A stretch of DNA of 37,397 nt, taken from NCBI GenBank assembly GCA_022592435.1, contig JABYQS010000276.1:1-37397 (forward strand). The letters run 5' to 3'. The position numbers and the translations under genes are program-made. Source of the stretch: Cerioporus squamosus. Lineage: Eukaryota; Basidiomycota; Agaricomycetes; Polyporales; Polyporaceae. This document shows, piece by piece, positions 19,370 through 30,642 of the stretch (its first letter is position 1; every line of letters begins with the position of its first letter). The notes under the pieces are model-generated. The model saw only the letters and a program-made list of their open reading frames with translations, was not told the origin of the DNA and ran no database searches.

Positions 19370-20106
19370 GCGGGCATTCCCGCCTTTACGCGGATACGAT
19401 CTCAGTGCGTGTAGATTTACCTCATCTTCTGCATTAATACTTTACGGTGCGTTGCGTCACTTTATGCATTTGCGGGGTGACAAGCCTTGCTCCGTCCTGC
19501 CTCACGCTGATACGTGTCCGCAGTTACCAGCAAGGTTGCTCTCGTGCTGTGCAATTCATCTCACGTACATTCGGTGTGCCTCGCGTGCGGTCATTAGACG
19601 TATTTTCCTGGTGGAACACATCGGACCGCCCACCCTTGCGTGCAGCGCTGGCTCTGTAAGCGCCTCCTCCACCACTTCCGTTCCCCGAGATCGCGTTCCT
19701 TCCTCTCTCCGAGACAAGAATACCCCATGCGAACGGTCCCTGAGAGTCGCAGGATTCTCCATTCTGGCTCCGTTACATGTGGAATGCACCTGCTAATCCT
19801 TCCCAAAAGGAAACCTCGGTACGTCCACGTGCCTCGTGTTCGCTTCATTGATACACGCCTTTACCACGATGCGTCCTCGAAGCCGCTGACTCGGATGCAC
19901 TTCTGTACTTCATACTGACGCCAGTCAGACGCACAGAAAGCCGCACGCGAGGATAGTAGTGGCCGGACATCCATTCCGATCCTTGGGGTCGCCTCTTGCC
20001 TCTCACCATATCCCCCCTGCCCTCGCTTGAGTGAGTCCCTCCATTTGATCCCTCCCTCCTCCTCGTGAATCCTCACGCAACGCATCCAGTGGTCAATTTT
20101 CAAGCC
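19370..20106. other. Intergenic region between mL43 and the Ser/Arg-rich gene
   Basis: About 740 bp. Several open frames of 70-190 codons occur on both strands, but none shows a domain or splice pattern and they conflict with one another. It contains a CT-rich stretch near 20000-20090, just before the next start codon, as is common in basidiomycete core promoters. Confidence 0.5.
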
Positions 20107-21281
20107 ATGCAGAACCCTGAGAGCTACTACGCTGTACCGAAGTGCGACGGACGTATATGGGAGGACTGGCAGCGATCTGGTCGAAGTGCGAATGTGAGTC
20201 TATCGGAGGATGCATTTGACTCTGCTCCGTAGCTCATGTCTACCTCAGTATTCCTGGAGTCGCTCCTCTTCTCAAACAACTCTTGGGGAAAGTTCATCAT
20301 CTATGGTATGTCTCTTTGATCCTGTCGAGTAGATGCTAGACCAACACGTGGGTGAAGGGACGCCGCAGGCCCATGCAAGAGCTCAATCAAGGCAGCGCCA
20401 TACCCATATCATACAACTTGGTACGTTTGTCTACTTCGTGGCCGTTTCCCTTCTAGACCTGAAGTCCGCTCATCCAGACGCCACCCACCCCGTCCGCCAC
20501 GGACAGCGATGCGTCCTCGTCATCGCAGATATCGATGGAGTCCATACCCGAGTACGACGAGATGCCAGAGATACCCTTTGTGTCATCGGCGATCGCCTGT
20601 CCGAGTCCCGATGGATGGGTGAACGCTGATCGTTCCCTGGAGGAGACGAGGGCTCGGGAAGGCTCTCAATCATCGTTCTGGTCTGGAATCATCGGCATGC
20701 GTCCAAGTACGTCCAAGTCCTCTGCCGACTCCCATTCCCCTGTGCTCGGACAAACGCACGAGCGAATATTCTCGCCTTCTCGTGTGCGGAAACGGTCCGG
20801 TTCCGTCTCGTCCATCGCGTCCTCTCGCACCCGTCCCGCACCCGCCAAGTCCATCCTATCGTCGAGCTCCTCCGTCAAGACACGCCGGCGCAAAGCGCCT
20901 TCCGTCAAATTCCTCGACATGCCTACGATTCATTACGAAGAAGACCAATACGACGACGATCATGAGCGCGAGCCGGGCTCGTGCATGTCTCCACCTCCAC
21001 CCAAGAAGGCCAGGGGCCTCAGCGGATTTTTCTCTTTTAAGTGGCTCTTCGGGCCGTCCTCGACCTCCAAAGCGCCTGTGAAGGCGACTGCGTCTGATCG
21101 ACCGACCATCTCCGGACCGTTCCCACTGTGGAACACTCCGCCGCGACGCACCCGTGGTGGCAGTCGCGGTGTCCCAGGTAGCAGCGCAGCGAGCCTGCGC
21201 TCTATGAGGTCCACCGGGAGCCTTCGGTCCGTCCGGTCGTGCAGCAGCAGATTACCGACACCGACGTATTGGCCGAGGTAG
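20107..21281 (+). CDS. Ser/Arg-rich orphan protein (336 aa, 4 exons)
   Basis: Preferred model: exons 20107-20193, 20249-20305, 20358-20420 and 20478-21281, with introns of 55, 52 and 57 bp (gtgagt, gtatgt, gtacgt donors), all phase 0. The start MQNPESYYAVPKCDGRIW is a plausible conserved N-terminus. The rest is very rich in Ser, Arg, Pro and Lys and probably disordered, with a possible folded patch RKAPSVKFLDMPTIHYEED and an aromatic LSGFFSFKWLFG segment. RS-like repeats (SLRSMRSTGSLRSVRS) lie at the C-terminus and suggest kinase substrates. An alternative set of acceptors (39-bp first intron, AG at 20372) also keeps a frame but gives an unusually short intron. No function assigned. Confidence 0.65.
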
Positions 21282-21732
21282 CCGCTCGCCGGTCTTTTGC
21301 GCTACCTTCGTGAGTGGCTTATCGAACCACGCTCTTACTTAGAGGTTGACGGTCTTGTACAGTTTCTACCCATACCCGCCTATCCTACCAGTTGGCTTCT
21401 CGTCCGAGCGTGCGAGAATGCCGTCCATGTTCCCTCCCCACACGTGTCGATCTGAGATCGCGGACTTTGCATGCTCTATGCGCTATGATGGAACTTGTAA
21501 TGCAGGCGGTGGATGTTCCGAGTACATTGTGATCACACTCTAGCGTCGCGTTGCTTGTACTCTCGTTGTCGTTGCATATGCATGCCTACCTTGTTGGAAC
21601 AGAGATACGTATTGGAGCGAGTCAGGCCGTCACGGGCGATGTCGTACTTCGAACGAGCGTCGATTACCAAGAAATTACGATGGCTGGCTACAAGTACACA
21701 TCGCGGCAGTCATGCACGGGATCACGTCACAT
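21282..21732. other. Intergenic region between convergent genes
   Basis: 450 bp between the stop of the Ser/Arg-rich gene and the stop of the first TPR paralogue on the opposite strand. Nothing supported; it should contain both 3' UTRs. Confidence 0.5.
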
Positions 21733-24069
21733 TCAAGGGAGGAGGTTGGACGGCCCAATAATGGTAGCCACGCTCCCTTGCACGGAGACCAAAGTGTCGC
21801 CGTCGATTTCTTGGCGCCGCATCTTCTGAAGAAGGTCCTCTCGGAGTGCCATGTCCTTCCCGAGGTGAACATCGAATCCCCCGGTCCTCGACTTCGAGTC
21901 GGCCGACCAGTTTGCGCCGAACTCCCAGATGCGCTTCACGAGCGGGATCGACTTCTTCATGCTGTCCAAGATCGCTAGCAGACACTTGACCTGCCCGACG
22001 CTGTCCAGCATCGCGTGTAGAGCGCAGTGCAGGTACCCTGGATAGCGGTTGGCGTGAGTCGTCACAATCCATGTGAACTATATGATAGGACCTCTCACAG
22101 GGGTACGACTCGTCATCCGGGGGAAAGTACCCCGCAGCCTCCGTGAACGCCTTGGTGGCCTCCAGGTACAGGTTGATGACCTCACGGGAGAGGCCTTGCA
22201 CCGTGCCGCGAAGCGCCTTGGCCTTCTGGTTGTAGTAGAAGCCCTTGACGCTGCACCGTGACCCCAGTTTGACTCAATCAACCATGCTCAGAACTAGGCA
22301 ATGTCCACACTCACGCGTGCGCCTGGCCAGCGGGGTAGCGGATGAAGGACAGGAAGAATGCGTACTCGTCAATGTGCTGCGGCTTAGTCGTTGCCCCAAC
22401 GAGCTCGTCGAGGAGGTCCTGTGCCCCAGCGAATAATTCCTCCAGTGTGTACTTCGAGCTCGAGCCGGAGCTCTTGGTGTAGGCCTGTAAGAGGATAACG
22501 GTTGGGTAAGATTCCTATGCGGGGACTCAAGAATGCGGACGCACGGTCATGTAGGCGTTGAGGCGGAGGCACTTCACGCCACGGATGAACGTCGGCTGGA
22601 AGATAGCCCCTTTGTCTCCATCCCTCACATCTTTCCAGACAGTCTGACCCCAGCGGAGGATCTCTACTGCTGAAGTGAGCAACTCGAGAGCAATTTCGCA
22701 ACTGCCGGCGAAGCGCTCTTCCACGAACGCGCGCATGATCCAAGCCCTGCGAATGGAACGGGTCGATCTTACAGAACAAAAGCAAGGCCTAAAATCGCCA
22801 TGGCTTACCTCACGGTAATCGAGAGTGCCGGACGCACGGAGTCCCATCCTTCAGTTGCCAGGCGCTTCGGTGCGACCTCCATGAGCTCTCTCGAGCCGGA
22901 GTTTGTCCACTGGTCGGCACTGAACCGGGTCATCTCAAACATCACTGGTCAGATGGCGAGTCAGCGCACCGATTACCTCGATGAGCAGAGCACTACATAC
23001 ACTGCTTCTTGTAAAGCTCGAAGAAGTCCTGGTCGGCGATATGGAACACGCGTTCATCGGCAATAAGGGCGTTGGTTAGGCCTTCAACCACCTAAGCCAT
23101 GATGAGCAAGCGTCATAACCGAACGACTTGACTGCCAACCTACCCCAGTTTTCCCGAAGTACCCCGCTCCTTGAGGTGTGTGTACGACTTTCCCTTGCTT
23201 CATGTGCGTCACAGCGTCGTCCCATTCCTAGAAAACGCTGTATCAGCTTGTATCCGTCAAAGTTCATGGTTCTGGGTGGAGGACTTACGCGGTACGCAAC
23301 AGCAATCGCCCAGGCCTATATTTGCTGCACGTCAACCTAGTATGAACTCGTAGTCCCAGGCTTGGACTCACGCTACTTTCCCAAGTGGTCAAGGTTCGCA
23401 ACATTGCCAAAGCTCGCATCCAGGGTACATCCTGGTTTAACTGCCTTACGAGATACCCCTGGGGTGCTTGGGACGTGCTTCAAAGTCATCCAGCCGCTTC
23501 TGAGCAGTAACGATTCCGGCGGAGTACTGTGCTCGCTGCTTCTGCTCGGCCGGCGTGAGGTTGTCCTTAGTCAGGGCGGCGACAGCCTTTTGCCACGCCT
23601 CAACTGCTCCTCGGAGATGGTTAAGACTCTGCGAGAAGATCCACGTCGTCATCACGAATCAGAAGCTACTAGTAGAGAAGGGATATTGGGCTTACTGTGC
23701 GTGCAGCGGCGAGACGACCCCAGGCCTTCGCGTAGGCAGGGTTGAGATTCGTAGCCTGATTCACAGCGCGATGACGATCATGAGTAGTCGCAATAATCTG
23801 AGAGTATCTGATACATACCTTCATGGCATCCGTAGTGGCGTCCATATACCTGCGTTACGGAGTCAGCATCGCGACTGGTTGCCAGCAGGGGAATGCTAGG
23901 CTTCTGACCTGTTCAGACCAAGGGAGCATGCCGCGCGATTGCAGTAGAGGATAGCATTACCGCTGTCGTGCTTCAAAGCCTCCGTGTACTTCTTGTACGC
24001 TCCAGAGAAGTCGTTCTTGACGAAGAGGGCGTTGCCTGCGGCCTTGAGCTGCTCTGCTGTGCTAGACAT
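21733..24069 (-). pseudogene. TPR carboxylate-clamp protein with unassigned C-terminal region, paralogue A (one frameshift)
   Basis: Twelve exons reconstruct: 24069-23909, 23849-23819, 23755-23696, 23628-23372, 23315-23289, 23227-23144, 23091-23001, 22944-22809, 22746-22545, 22484-22315, 22250-22099 and 22037-21733. The family length would be about 558 aa. Residues 4-110 form three TPRs. Lys9, Asn13, Asn44, Lys74 and Arg78 sit at the spacing of the Hsp70/90-EEVD carboxylate clamp (HOP TPR1: K8, N12, N43, K73, R77, as I recall). An amphipathic helix about 110-150 follows. The remaining ~400 residues carry VVEGLTNALIAD-RVFHIADQDF, EGWDSVRPALSITVRAWIMR, GAIFQPTFIRGVK and IWEFGANWSAD, in a domain I do not recognise. 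Exon 4 is 257 nt instead of 258. The missing base near 23440-23450 produces TAA after LDDFEARPKHPRGIS, so as sequenced the product stops after the TPR part (~155 aa). Everything downstream remains open. Confidence 0.8.
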
Positions 24070-24566
24070 GGTGAATGGGGATCAAGTCTGCGAACGCACG
24101 ATGCCTGACATGCTACTTACGCGAAGGACCCTTTGCCGAAAATTCCTGCAGTAAAATTCGCCGTCGACACGAGGTGCGAGTCAATGGATAACTTCTGTCT
24201 GGCCTGCCTTCGCAGTCAAAGTGCGGACGTTGCCGAGGCTTCTAGTGAGCCTTATATAGCATCTCCGTCTCCCAGGCATCGTACTGTGGCCTGGAAAATT
24301 TGGCAGTTTATTATCGAAGATCGGCAGCGGGGAACTGTGCAGGGTTGGCACGTAATATGAAAATCGAGGCAGGGTAAACGGGCATGGATCTAAGTTGACC
24401 CATGGCCGTCGACCCGCATGTAGCACGGGCGATGTTGCACTCGGCTAAGTAAATGATTCATTTTCAGGGTCGCAAGAGAAACAGAATACAGGAACGATAA
24501 GCAAGACAACGGCGGATGTGCGTACCGAGAGGGGAAGCAACCCCGGATGAGACAGGTCACAGCAGC
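24070..24566. other. Spacer between TPR paralogues A and B
   Basis: About 500 bp holding the promoter of paralogue A and the 3' flank of paralogue B. A tatata-containing gccttatatagc word lies near 24250-24260, about 180 bp before the paralogue A start. No gene. Confidence 0.45.
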
Positions 24567-26852
24567 CTACATAGCCACCGGAGACTTGCCCGGCCTGTAA
24601 ACCCTATCCTGCTGCTGGACCGTGCCGTTCGCAATCTTGTCGAGCAGCTGCTGACGGAATGCCAAAGTCTGCATGAGAGCTTGATCGCGGCCAGCCGACG
24701 CATTGGCGGTGAATTCCCAAATCCGCCCCATGCGAGGGATACTCTCTTTCATCCGGTCGAGGATGTCGAGGATGTCGCGCGCCGGTGCACCCCCGTCGTA
24801 ATAAGAGTTGAACGCACAGTACAAGAACCCTAAGAGTAGACGAGTCAGCTGAGAAAATAGGACGTGAGGTGCAGATCCAGCTTCGCGCACAGGGGTGGTG
24901 CTCGTCGTCCATGGGATAGTACTTGAGCGCCGCGTCCTTGTACTCCGATCCCGCTCTGATGTAGAGCTCGCTCACTTCCCCGGTAAAGCCTTGTGTCTTC
25001 TCAAGGTTCATACCCGTTTGATGATAATAGAAGCCACGCAACCTAATCGAACACCATGTTAGGGCGAATCAAGAATGATCGTTTTGAACTGGCTACGTAC
25101 GCGTGCGCTTGACCAGCAGCATATGGGAAGAATGCGAGATAGAAACCGATGCATTCGTGGTTTGGCCTGTCAGGAACAGTCCCAATCTCTGCTGAGAGTT
25201 CGTTTGCGCCCGCCAACAGTTCCGAGAGAAGAACTTCGAGTTCGGTCCGGGGTTCTCCTTGTAGGCCTATGCGAGCGCCAGGTCAAATGGATCAATCAAG
25301 GGTGCAAGTGCAGGCAAGTGTGACATACCTTCATGAACGCATCCAGGCGTAGGCTCTTGACACCTCGGATAAAGGTGGGCTGGAAAATCTGCCCCTTCTC
25401 GCTGAACGGGACGTCCTTATAGAGCTCCTGTCCCCACTGAAGGACCTCGAGTGCGGAGGTATAGAAGTCGAGAGCGGTTACAATGTTGTTCTTGAGGCTG
25501 TCTTCCAGGAAAGCGCGCATAATCCATCCCCTGTTTGACGGAGCCTTTGAGAGGCAGAATTTACTGGGCGAATACGAAGGCATCTCACCTAACGGTCAAG
25601 GAGAGTGCTGGGCGTACAGAATCCCAGCCTTCGGTGCGCAGTCGCTCGGGGACTTGTTTCATCACATCGCGCGATCCACTCTCCGGCCACGCTCTGGCCT
25701 GAGTGATTTCGAATATCACTGCGGTGAACCGACTGTGTGAAAGCAGTGCATCGATGGAATTGAACTGTACCCACTTTGCCTGTTGTACATATTCAAGAAA
25801 TCCTGGTCTGATATATGGAAGACGCGAGGATCGGCAATAAGAGCGTTGGTAAACCCTTCGACGACCTACAAAGCAGACAGAAAATCATTTTCACAAACGT
25901 CAAAACAACTGACATGGAGCTTACTCCTTGACGTCCGACATAACCTGCACCCTTCGACGTATAGATATTCCGGCCGTCTTTCATGGCGCTCAGAGCCCTC
26001 TTCCATTCCTGAACGCAAAGTGTTCTATATGAAGAAGACACAGCACAGAGCGGTGCACATACCTGGTACGTATAATCGGCCACCCACGCCTGTGGCATGC
26101 ATGGCGGGGTCGGTGACGATCGTGACACGAGCTCGAGACGATCCACTCACGCTACTGGCCCATACACCCGTCCTCTGCAATTCCGGCAACATGGCAGCGG
26201 CGCGATTCCAAGGCAACTGGTCCCCATCTTGCATCCTGACAGCTCCCTGCGGTTCCCTCGGGTGGGCTAGGAGATCGTCGAGCTTTGCCTTGGTTGCCGC
26301 GAGCTCCGCTTTGTACTGATCCCTCTGTTTCTGCTGCGCAGCAGTCATATTATCTGTGGGGAAGGCCGCAACGGCGCGCTCCCAAGCCTCCACGGCCTGG
26401 TCCGGCCTGTTAAGACCCTAAGAGATGGTCAGCGCTGGCAGCTCAGGAGAAAGGGTATCGTATACATACCGCCCTCGCTGCCGCCAGGCGACTCCATGCT
26501 TTCGCATATCCTGAGTCTAGCTCCGTCGCCTGACGATGCTGTCAGCGTCTAGACAGACCAAATGTATCTTGCGGGCACTGACCTTCTCGGCGTCGGTGCA
26601 CGCGTCAAGGTATCTAGAAGAAGAGCTCAATGAGCATGAGTGGAGAATGACATCGATACCAAAACGTGAAGTTTTGACCTATTCAAGCCAAGAGAGCACG
26701 CTGCGCGATTGCAGTACAGGATCGCGTTCTTGTCATCGTGGCGCAAAGCCTCGGTGTACTTCTTGTACGCTGTTAGAGAAATCATTCTTCGCAAAGAGCG
26801 CGTTTCCCTCAGTCTTGAGCCGCACTGCGTCAGGGTGTTGTTGCACCGACAT
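24567..26852 (-). pseudogene. TPR carboxylate-clamp family, paralogue B (two frameshifts)
   Basis: The start ATG at 26852 opens MSVQQHPDAVRLKTEGNALF; the stop TAG is at 24567. The exon order is that of paralogue A. The TPR part keeps the K..GN, CNRAA and KAWSR clamp positions, followed by GLNRPDQAVEAWERAVAAF, QEWKRALSAMKDG, VVEGFTNALIADPRVFHISDQDF, WDSVRPALSLTVRGWIMRAF, IFQPTFIRGVKSLRLDAFMK and RIWEFTANASAG. Two breaks: a one-base gain near 26769-26775 in exon 1 (FSN then AYKKY in another frame), and a one-base loss near 25219-25228, where SKFFSRELLAG becomes out of frame. As sequenced, exon 1 is disrupted after about 27 codons. The C-terminal exons are still recognisable and in phase with each other, so the damage is recent or an assembly artefact. 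Confidence 0.78.
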
Positions 26853-27244
26853 GGAGGAGGAAGTTCAAATCTACAAGAGCGGGCATGTCGCATCCGAGTG
26901 GCCACCACCGTAAATGGGCGCTTGACATAGTCAGGAATCCGGTAGCCGGCAGTGAGCCACTGCGGCCGGCTACAGATTCGACGTACTTAGATGGCAGAGC
27001 GACGGCCTGCAGGAGGTCTAGTGACATCTGCATGCATACAGTAGCAGCAATCAATTATGCTTGGAATGTCAACTGCGTGAATTCTACGGATCAATTTAGA
27101 AACTCTGGTTAGTAGGATTCGGACCAACGGCCAGATGCCGAGGATGCAAGCCAATGGTACTGGTAGTGGCACAAGGCAGCAGATTATATCCAGCAGGAAT
27201 GATCGGAAGGAGTAGACAATGAAATGAGCTCTACATAACCGCGT
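26853..27244. other. Spacer between TPR paralogues B and C
   Basis: About 390 bp containing the promoter of paralogue B and the 3' flank of paralogue C. Nothing further seen. Confidence 0.45.
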
Positions 27245-29474
27245 TTAAGGGTCAACGGGAACGGATCCGGGTCTGAAGACCGTATCATCTTCGCGTAGTC
27301 GCCCGCTTTGCAGCGCATCCTCTAGCTCCGAGAGCAACACCAGGTCCTGCTGAAATGCCATACCATGGCTGGCGTCGATTGCGAACTCCCATATATGTCC
27401 CATGATTGGGATGGTGTCCCGAATGCGGCGAAGGTGCGCGAGCAACTGCTTCAGGGGCGCACCGGCGTCGTAAGCAGTTGAATGCACAGTGGGCATACCC
27501 TGATGTGTTGTGTAAGGGCTCCCCTACACTATAACCGCGTATGCATGACTCACAAGCGTTATACTGGTCATCAGGGGGATAATACTTCAGAGTTTCGAGA
27601 TACTCTGATGCGGCTTTCTTGTACAGCTCCCTGACTTCCCGTGTAAGCCCTTGGGTGTTCTGGAGGAGCTTGCCGGTATGCTGATAGTGGAAGCCTCGGA
27701 CTCTGACGACATGTGTGAGTATGCAATCTATCAACAGGCTATCAAGATCGTACTCACGCATGCGCTTGGCCTGCAGGATAGGAGTAGTATGCGAGGAAGA
27801 ACCAGACATCCTGTAGAGTTGGTGCATCCGGGATCTCGCCGATCTCAGCAAGCAGCTCATCTGCGCCAGCCAACATTTCGTCCAGCATGAACTTGGAGCT
27901 AGGGCCTGGATGCTTCAAGTATACCTGGCGAACATAATCAGATAGGTGCGTAACGCCGTAAAGCACGACATACCCCCATGAGAGAGTCGAGTCGGAGACC
28001 CTTGATAGACCGGATTAACGTGGGCTCGAAAACTGCACCGCGCTCTTTGGCGTCGACGTCTGCAAATGTGTTGGAACCCCTCTGGAGCAACTCCAGGGCT
28101 GAGGTGTAGAATTCGAGAGCAGTTTCGACGGCGCCTTTGAGCTTATCCTCCAGGAATGCACGCATGAGCCAACCGCTGTGACAGGAGCGTAAGTGAAGGC
28201 CAAAGAAGGTTCAGTGCGTCCGCTTACCGAACGGTGATGGATATTGCAGGACGCACCGAGTCCCAACCCTCGGACTCCAATCGCTTGGGGATCTCGCCTA
28301 TAATCTCCCTGCAGCCACTGTTCATCCACCCATTTCGAGTTTTGGTTTCAGCTAGCACTGGAAATGAGTCAGTCAAGAAGTAGCACGGCTTGTGGTCGAG
28401 AAGTACGCGCTTTGTCTGTTATAAATGTCCAAGAACCGAGGATCAGATATGTGGAAGGCGCGAGGATCCGTCAACAGAGCGTTCGTGAGCTCTTCGATCG
28501 CCTTGCAATCAAGGTGAGTTTGAGCCGAATGTGCGTGCACGGTGAACTCACCCCCAGTCTCCCGATGAAACCTGGGCCCCTCGAGGTATGAAGGACCTGA
28601 CCTCCGGTGAGGAGCCGGAATGCCTTCTGCCATTGCTGGACCCCTGTGAGTAAGTGAAGTTGGAACCCGCAAGCCCAGACATGAGCTCACAATGTATGCA
28701 GCATTGATGATCCAGGCCTTCAATTAGCGTCAGCAACACCGCAGCGATTACCAATAAGTACTGTACTGACACTGCTATTCCTCGACTGTTACGCAACTAA
28801 ATCTGGAATGCACGCGGCCGCCCGGTTCCACGGCATCTGGTCGGACGAAGTGACGGGTATAGTGCCTTCTGGTACTCTGGGATTAGCTTTCAGATCGTTG
28901 AGTTTCGACTCAGCTTTGGCCAGTTCTTGATAGCAGATATCTCTCTGCTTGACCTGGGCCGCGGTCAGGTTCTCTACCGGAAGACTCGCCACGGCGCGCT
29001 TCCAGGCTTCAACGGCTTGGTCCGCTCGGTTCAGACCCTGCCGCAGCACAGTACTATGAGGTCAACATCACGTGGGAATATAATCGTGGCCACTCACTGC
29101 TCTCGCGTTCGCAAGACGACTCCAAGCTTTCGTATACGTCGGGTCGAGCTCCGTTGCCTATTCCGGAATCGTTATGCGTCGACTTCTGACCGAGTTACCG
29201 CCTACGACTCCTACCTTTGTGGCGTCGGTCGCTGCGTCCATATACCTAGCAGGAGACAGGTGAGGACGGCGCACTTCCATGGTATGATGCGACTGACCTC
29301 TTCAGGGCCGAGCGAACATGCCGCCCGATTGCAGTATAGTACCGCGTTTCTGTCGTCATGCTTGAGAGCCTCGGAATATTTCTTGTAAGCGGCCGTTAAA
29401 TCCCCCTTCACGAAGAGCGTATTTCCCTCAGCCTTCAATCGTTCCGCTTCCGAAGACTGTTGACTGCTGGACAT
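27245..29474 (-). pseudogene. TPR carboxylate-clamp family, paralogue C (nonsense codon plus two frameshifts)
   Basis: The start ATG at 29474 opens MSSSQQSSEAERLKAEGN, with TPR residues conserved (CNRAACSLG, TKAWSRLANARA). Other conserved exons give GLNRADQAVEAWKRAVASL, EGWDSVRPAISITVRGWLMRAF, GAVFEPTLIRSIKGLRLDSLMG, SSKFMLDEMLAGADELL, YPAGQAHA and HIWEFAIDASHG; the terminal stop TAA is at 27245. Damage: a one-base gain before the first intron (GGCCCTGAAGAG where A and B read GGYYTGAAYAG, near 29297-29310); an in-frame TAA at 28791-28789 in exon 4, aligned with a sense codon in B; and a two-base loss near 27468-27480. With one nonsense change and two frame changes it is the most decayed of the three, so at least here true pseudogenisation is likelier than sequence error. 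Confidence 0.78.
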
Positions 29475-29787
29475 GGTGGTCGGTGGTCAAGGTGTGACAG
29501 GCGCCTGTGTGCTCCTGAATCATGTATCGGGGTTCGCTAGGGGCACGTACTAATGACGGGACATTGCAGGGGGACGTGACTTATGCGAGAATAAGCCGGG
29601 GAATATGTACGACAGCAAACACATTTGCTCGTTCACAGCAGACATGCGTAGCAAGCAAGAGGATATGATTCAGTAGCCTACGAATGATGCCGACTTTTGT
29701 GGAACCCGCATGCAAACCTACGCACACGCTTGAGGGCGGAAACGAAGGAACTTGGTGCTGGCGTGGACGCAGAGGATGTATAAGAAC
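29475..29787. other. Spacer between TPR paralogue C and MGR2
   Basis: 313 bp: promoter side of paralogue C and 3' flank of MGR2. No gene. Confidence 0.45.
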
Positions 29788-30392
29788 TCATTGAGAACCT
29801 GACCTCTGGGTCTGTTCCCGCGCCCACTGAGCTCTTATGCTCGCCAGTCCTTCCGATCTTGACTGCAATATTGGGGAAGCTTGTGGCATGCGAGCCGCCT
29901 CGAGGTGTGCAGGGAGCTGTCCGTCATTACGGATTACCTGTAGATCTTGGTGAGCTTCGGATGCGCGCGTGCAATCAGGCGTCCAGCGTACCGAACCAAT
30001 AGCTAGGAAGAACGAGAATGTCGCGGCACTGCCGAGCATGTACTGCGAGAGTGTTGGAAGGACGCCGCGGGGACCTGCGCCACCTCTGTGCAGCCGCAGA
30101 TGAACTTCACCCGCTAAACGCGACAATGGGAAAGGTGGGACGCACCGGAGAATGCTGAAGCTCCCGAACAAGAAACCCATGGTCAGACCCACACCGGCAC
30201 CCATGGCGGCACCCATCCTGAGCGGCAGTTAGTCCACCCTCCAGGGGAGTAGAAAGCAGACATAGCCTACTTCACTGTGAAAAGTAGCAGTGCTCATCAG
30301 CCTCCTCCCATTAGGCCCGCTCAGGATCGTGACGTACACTTTTGCCAGACCGTAGGTCCCGCGTGACCTTGAGGCATCGCTACCGGAGGCAT
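29788..30392 (-). CDS. MGR2: Mitochondrial inner-membrane protein Mgr2/ROMO1 (122 aa)
   Basis: Exons 30392-30340, 30217-30146, 30085-29992 and 29937-29788; introns 122, 60 and 54 bp. The protein starts MPPVAMPQGHAGPTVWQKM and has two transmembrane helices linked by a short loop: GAAMGAGVGLTMGFLFGSFS, then GGAGPRGVLPTLSQYMLGSA and TFSFFLAIGSVIRND. This is the Romo1/Mgr2 pattern with its Gly-rich helices. In yeast Mgr2 is the lateral gatekeeper of the TIM23 presequence translocase. A hydrophilic tail of ~45 aa resembles the yeast protein's longer C-terminus. The third intron is 54 bp and stop-free; removing it restores the family's VIR motif, which shows it is a real intron. The first exon was placed by the AA|G phase into the KMG start of helix 1. 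Divergent partner of PEX10. Confidence 0.92.
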
Positions 30393-30642
30393 TGCAGATT
30401 ACGACTAGAGTATGCAAGAAAGCTATAGGACGTAGAGGCGAGTGGGCGCGGACCAGAGAGCAGCAAGCTTGACGTTGTAGATCTTGAAGTGAGGGTTGGC
30501 CGCAAGTTGGGCGGGTCTCGGGGCGCCCGTGTTGCGCTCACTTCCGGACTCCGACCAAGCCCTCCTTCCCCGCATTCGCAACCCTCCCTGCTGCTCGACG
30601 CGACCTCAACTGCTTGGACCACATCGGATGACACAGGTCGCA
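30393..30642. promoter_or_regulatory. Divergent promoter between MGR2 and PEX10
   Basis: 250 bp between opposing start codons of two organelle-biogenesis genes. No TATA box seen. Long frames through it on both strands are not supported by either gene model. Confidence 0.5.

Noticed and set aside
20194..20232. 39-bp first intron in the Ser/Arg-rich gene
   Set aside because: A 55-bp intron with the same donor and the next AG (20248) gives an equally open frame and a length typical of the other introns in the window.
16184..30392. Stop-free introns with length a multiple of three (51, 57, 51, 54 bp in the 730-aa gene, mL43 and MGR2) as evidence of regulated retention
   Set aside because: With introns of 50-60 bp roughly one in seven should be 3n and stop-free by chance; among ~45 introns here the number seen is about what is expected. 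In each case removing the intron restores family motifs.
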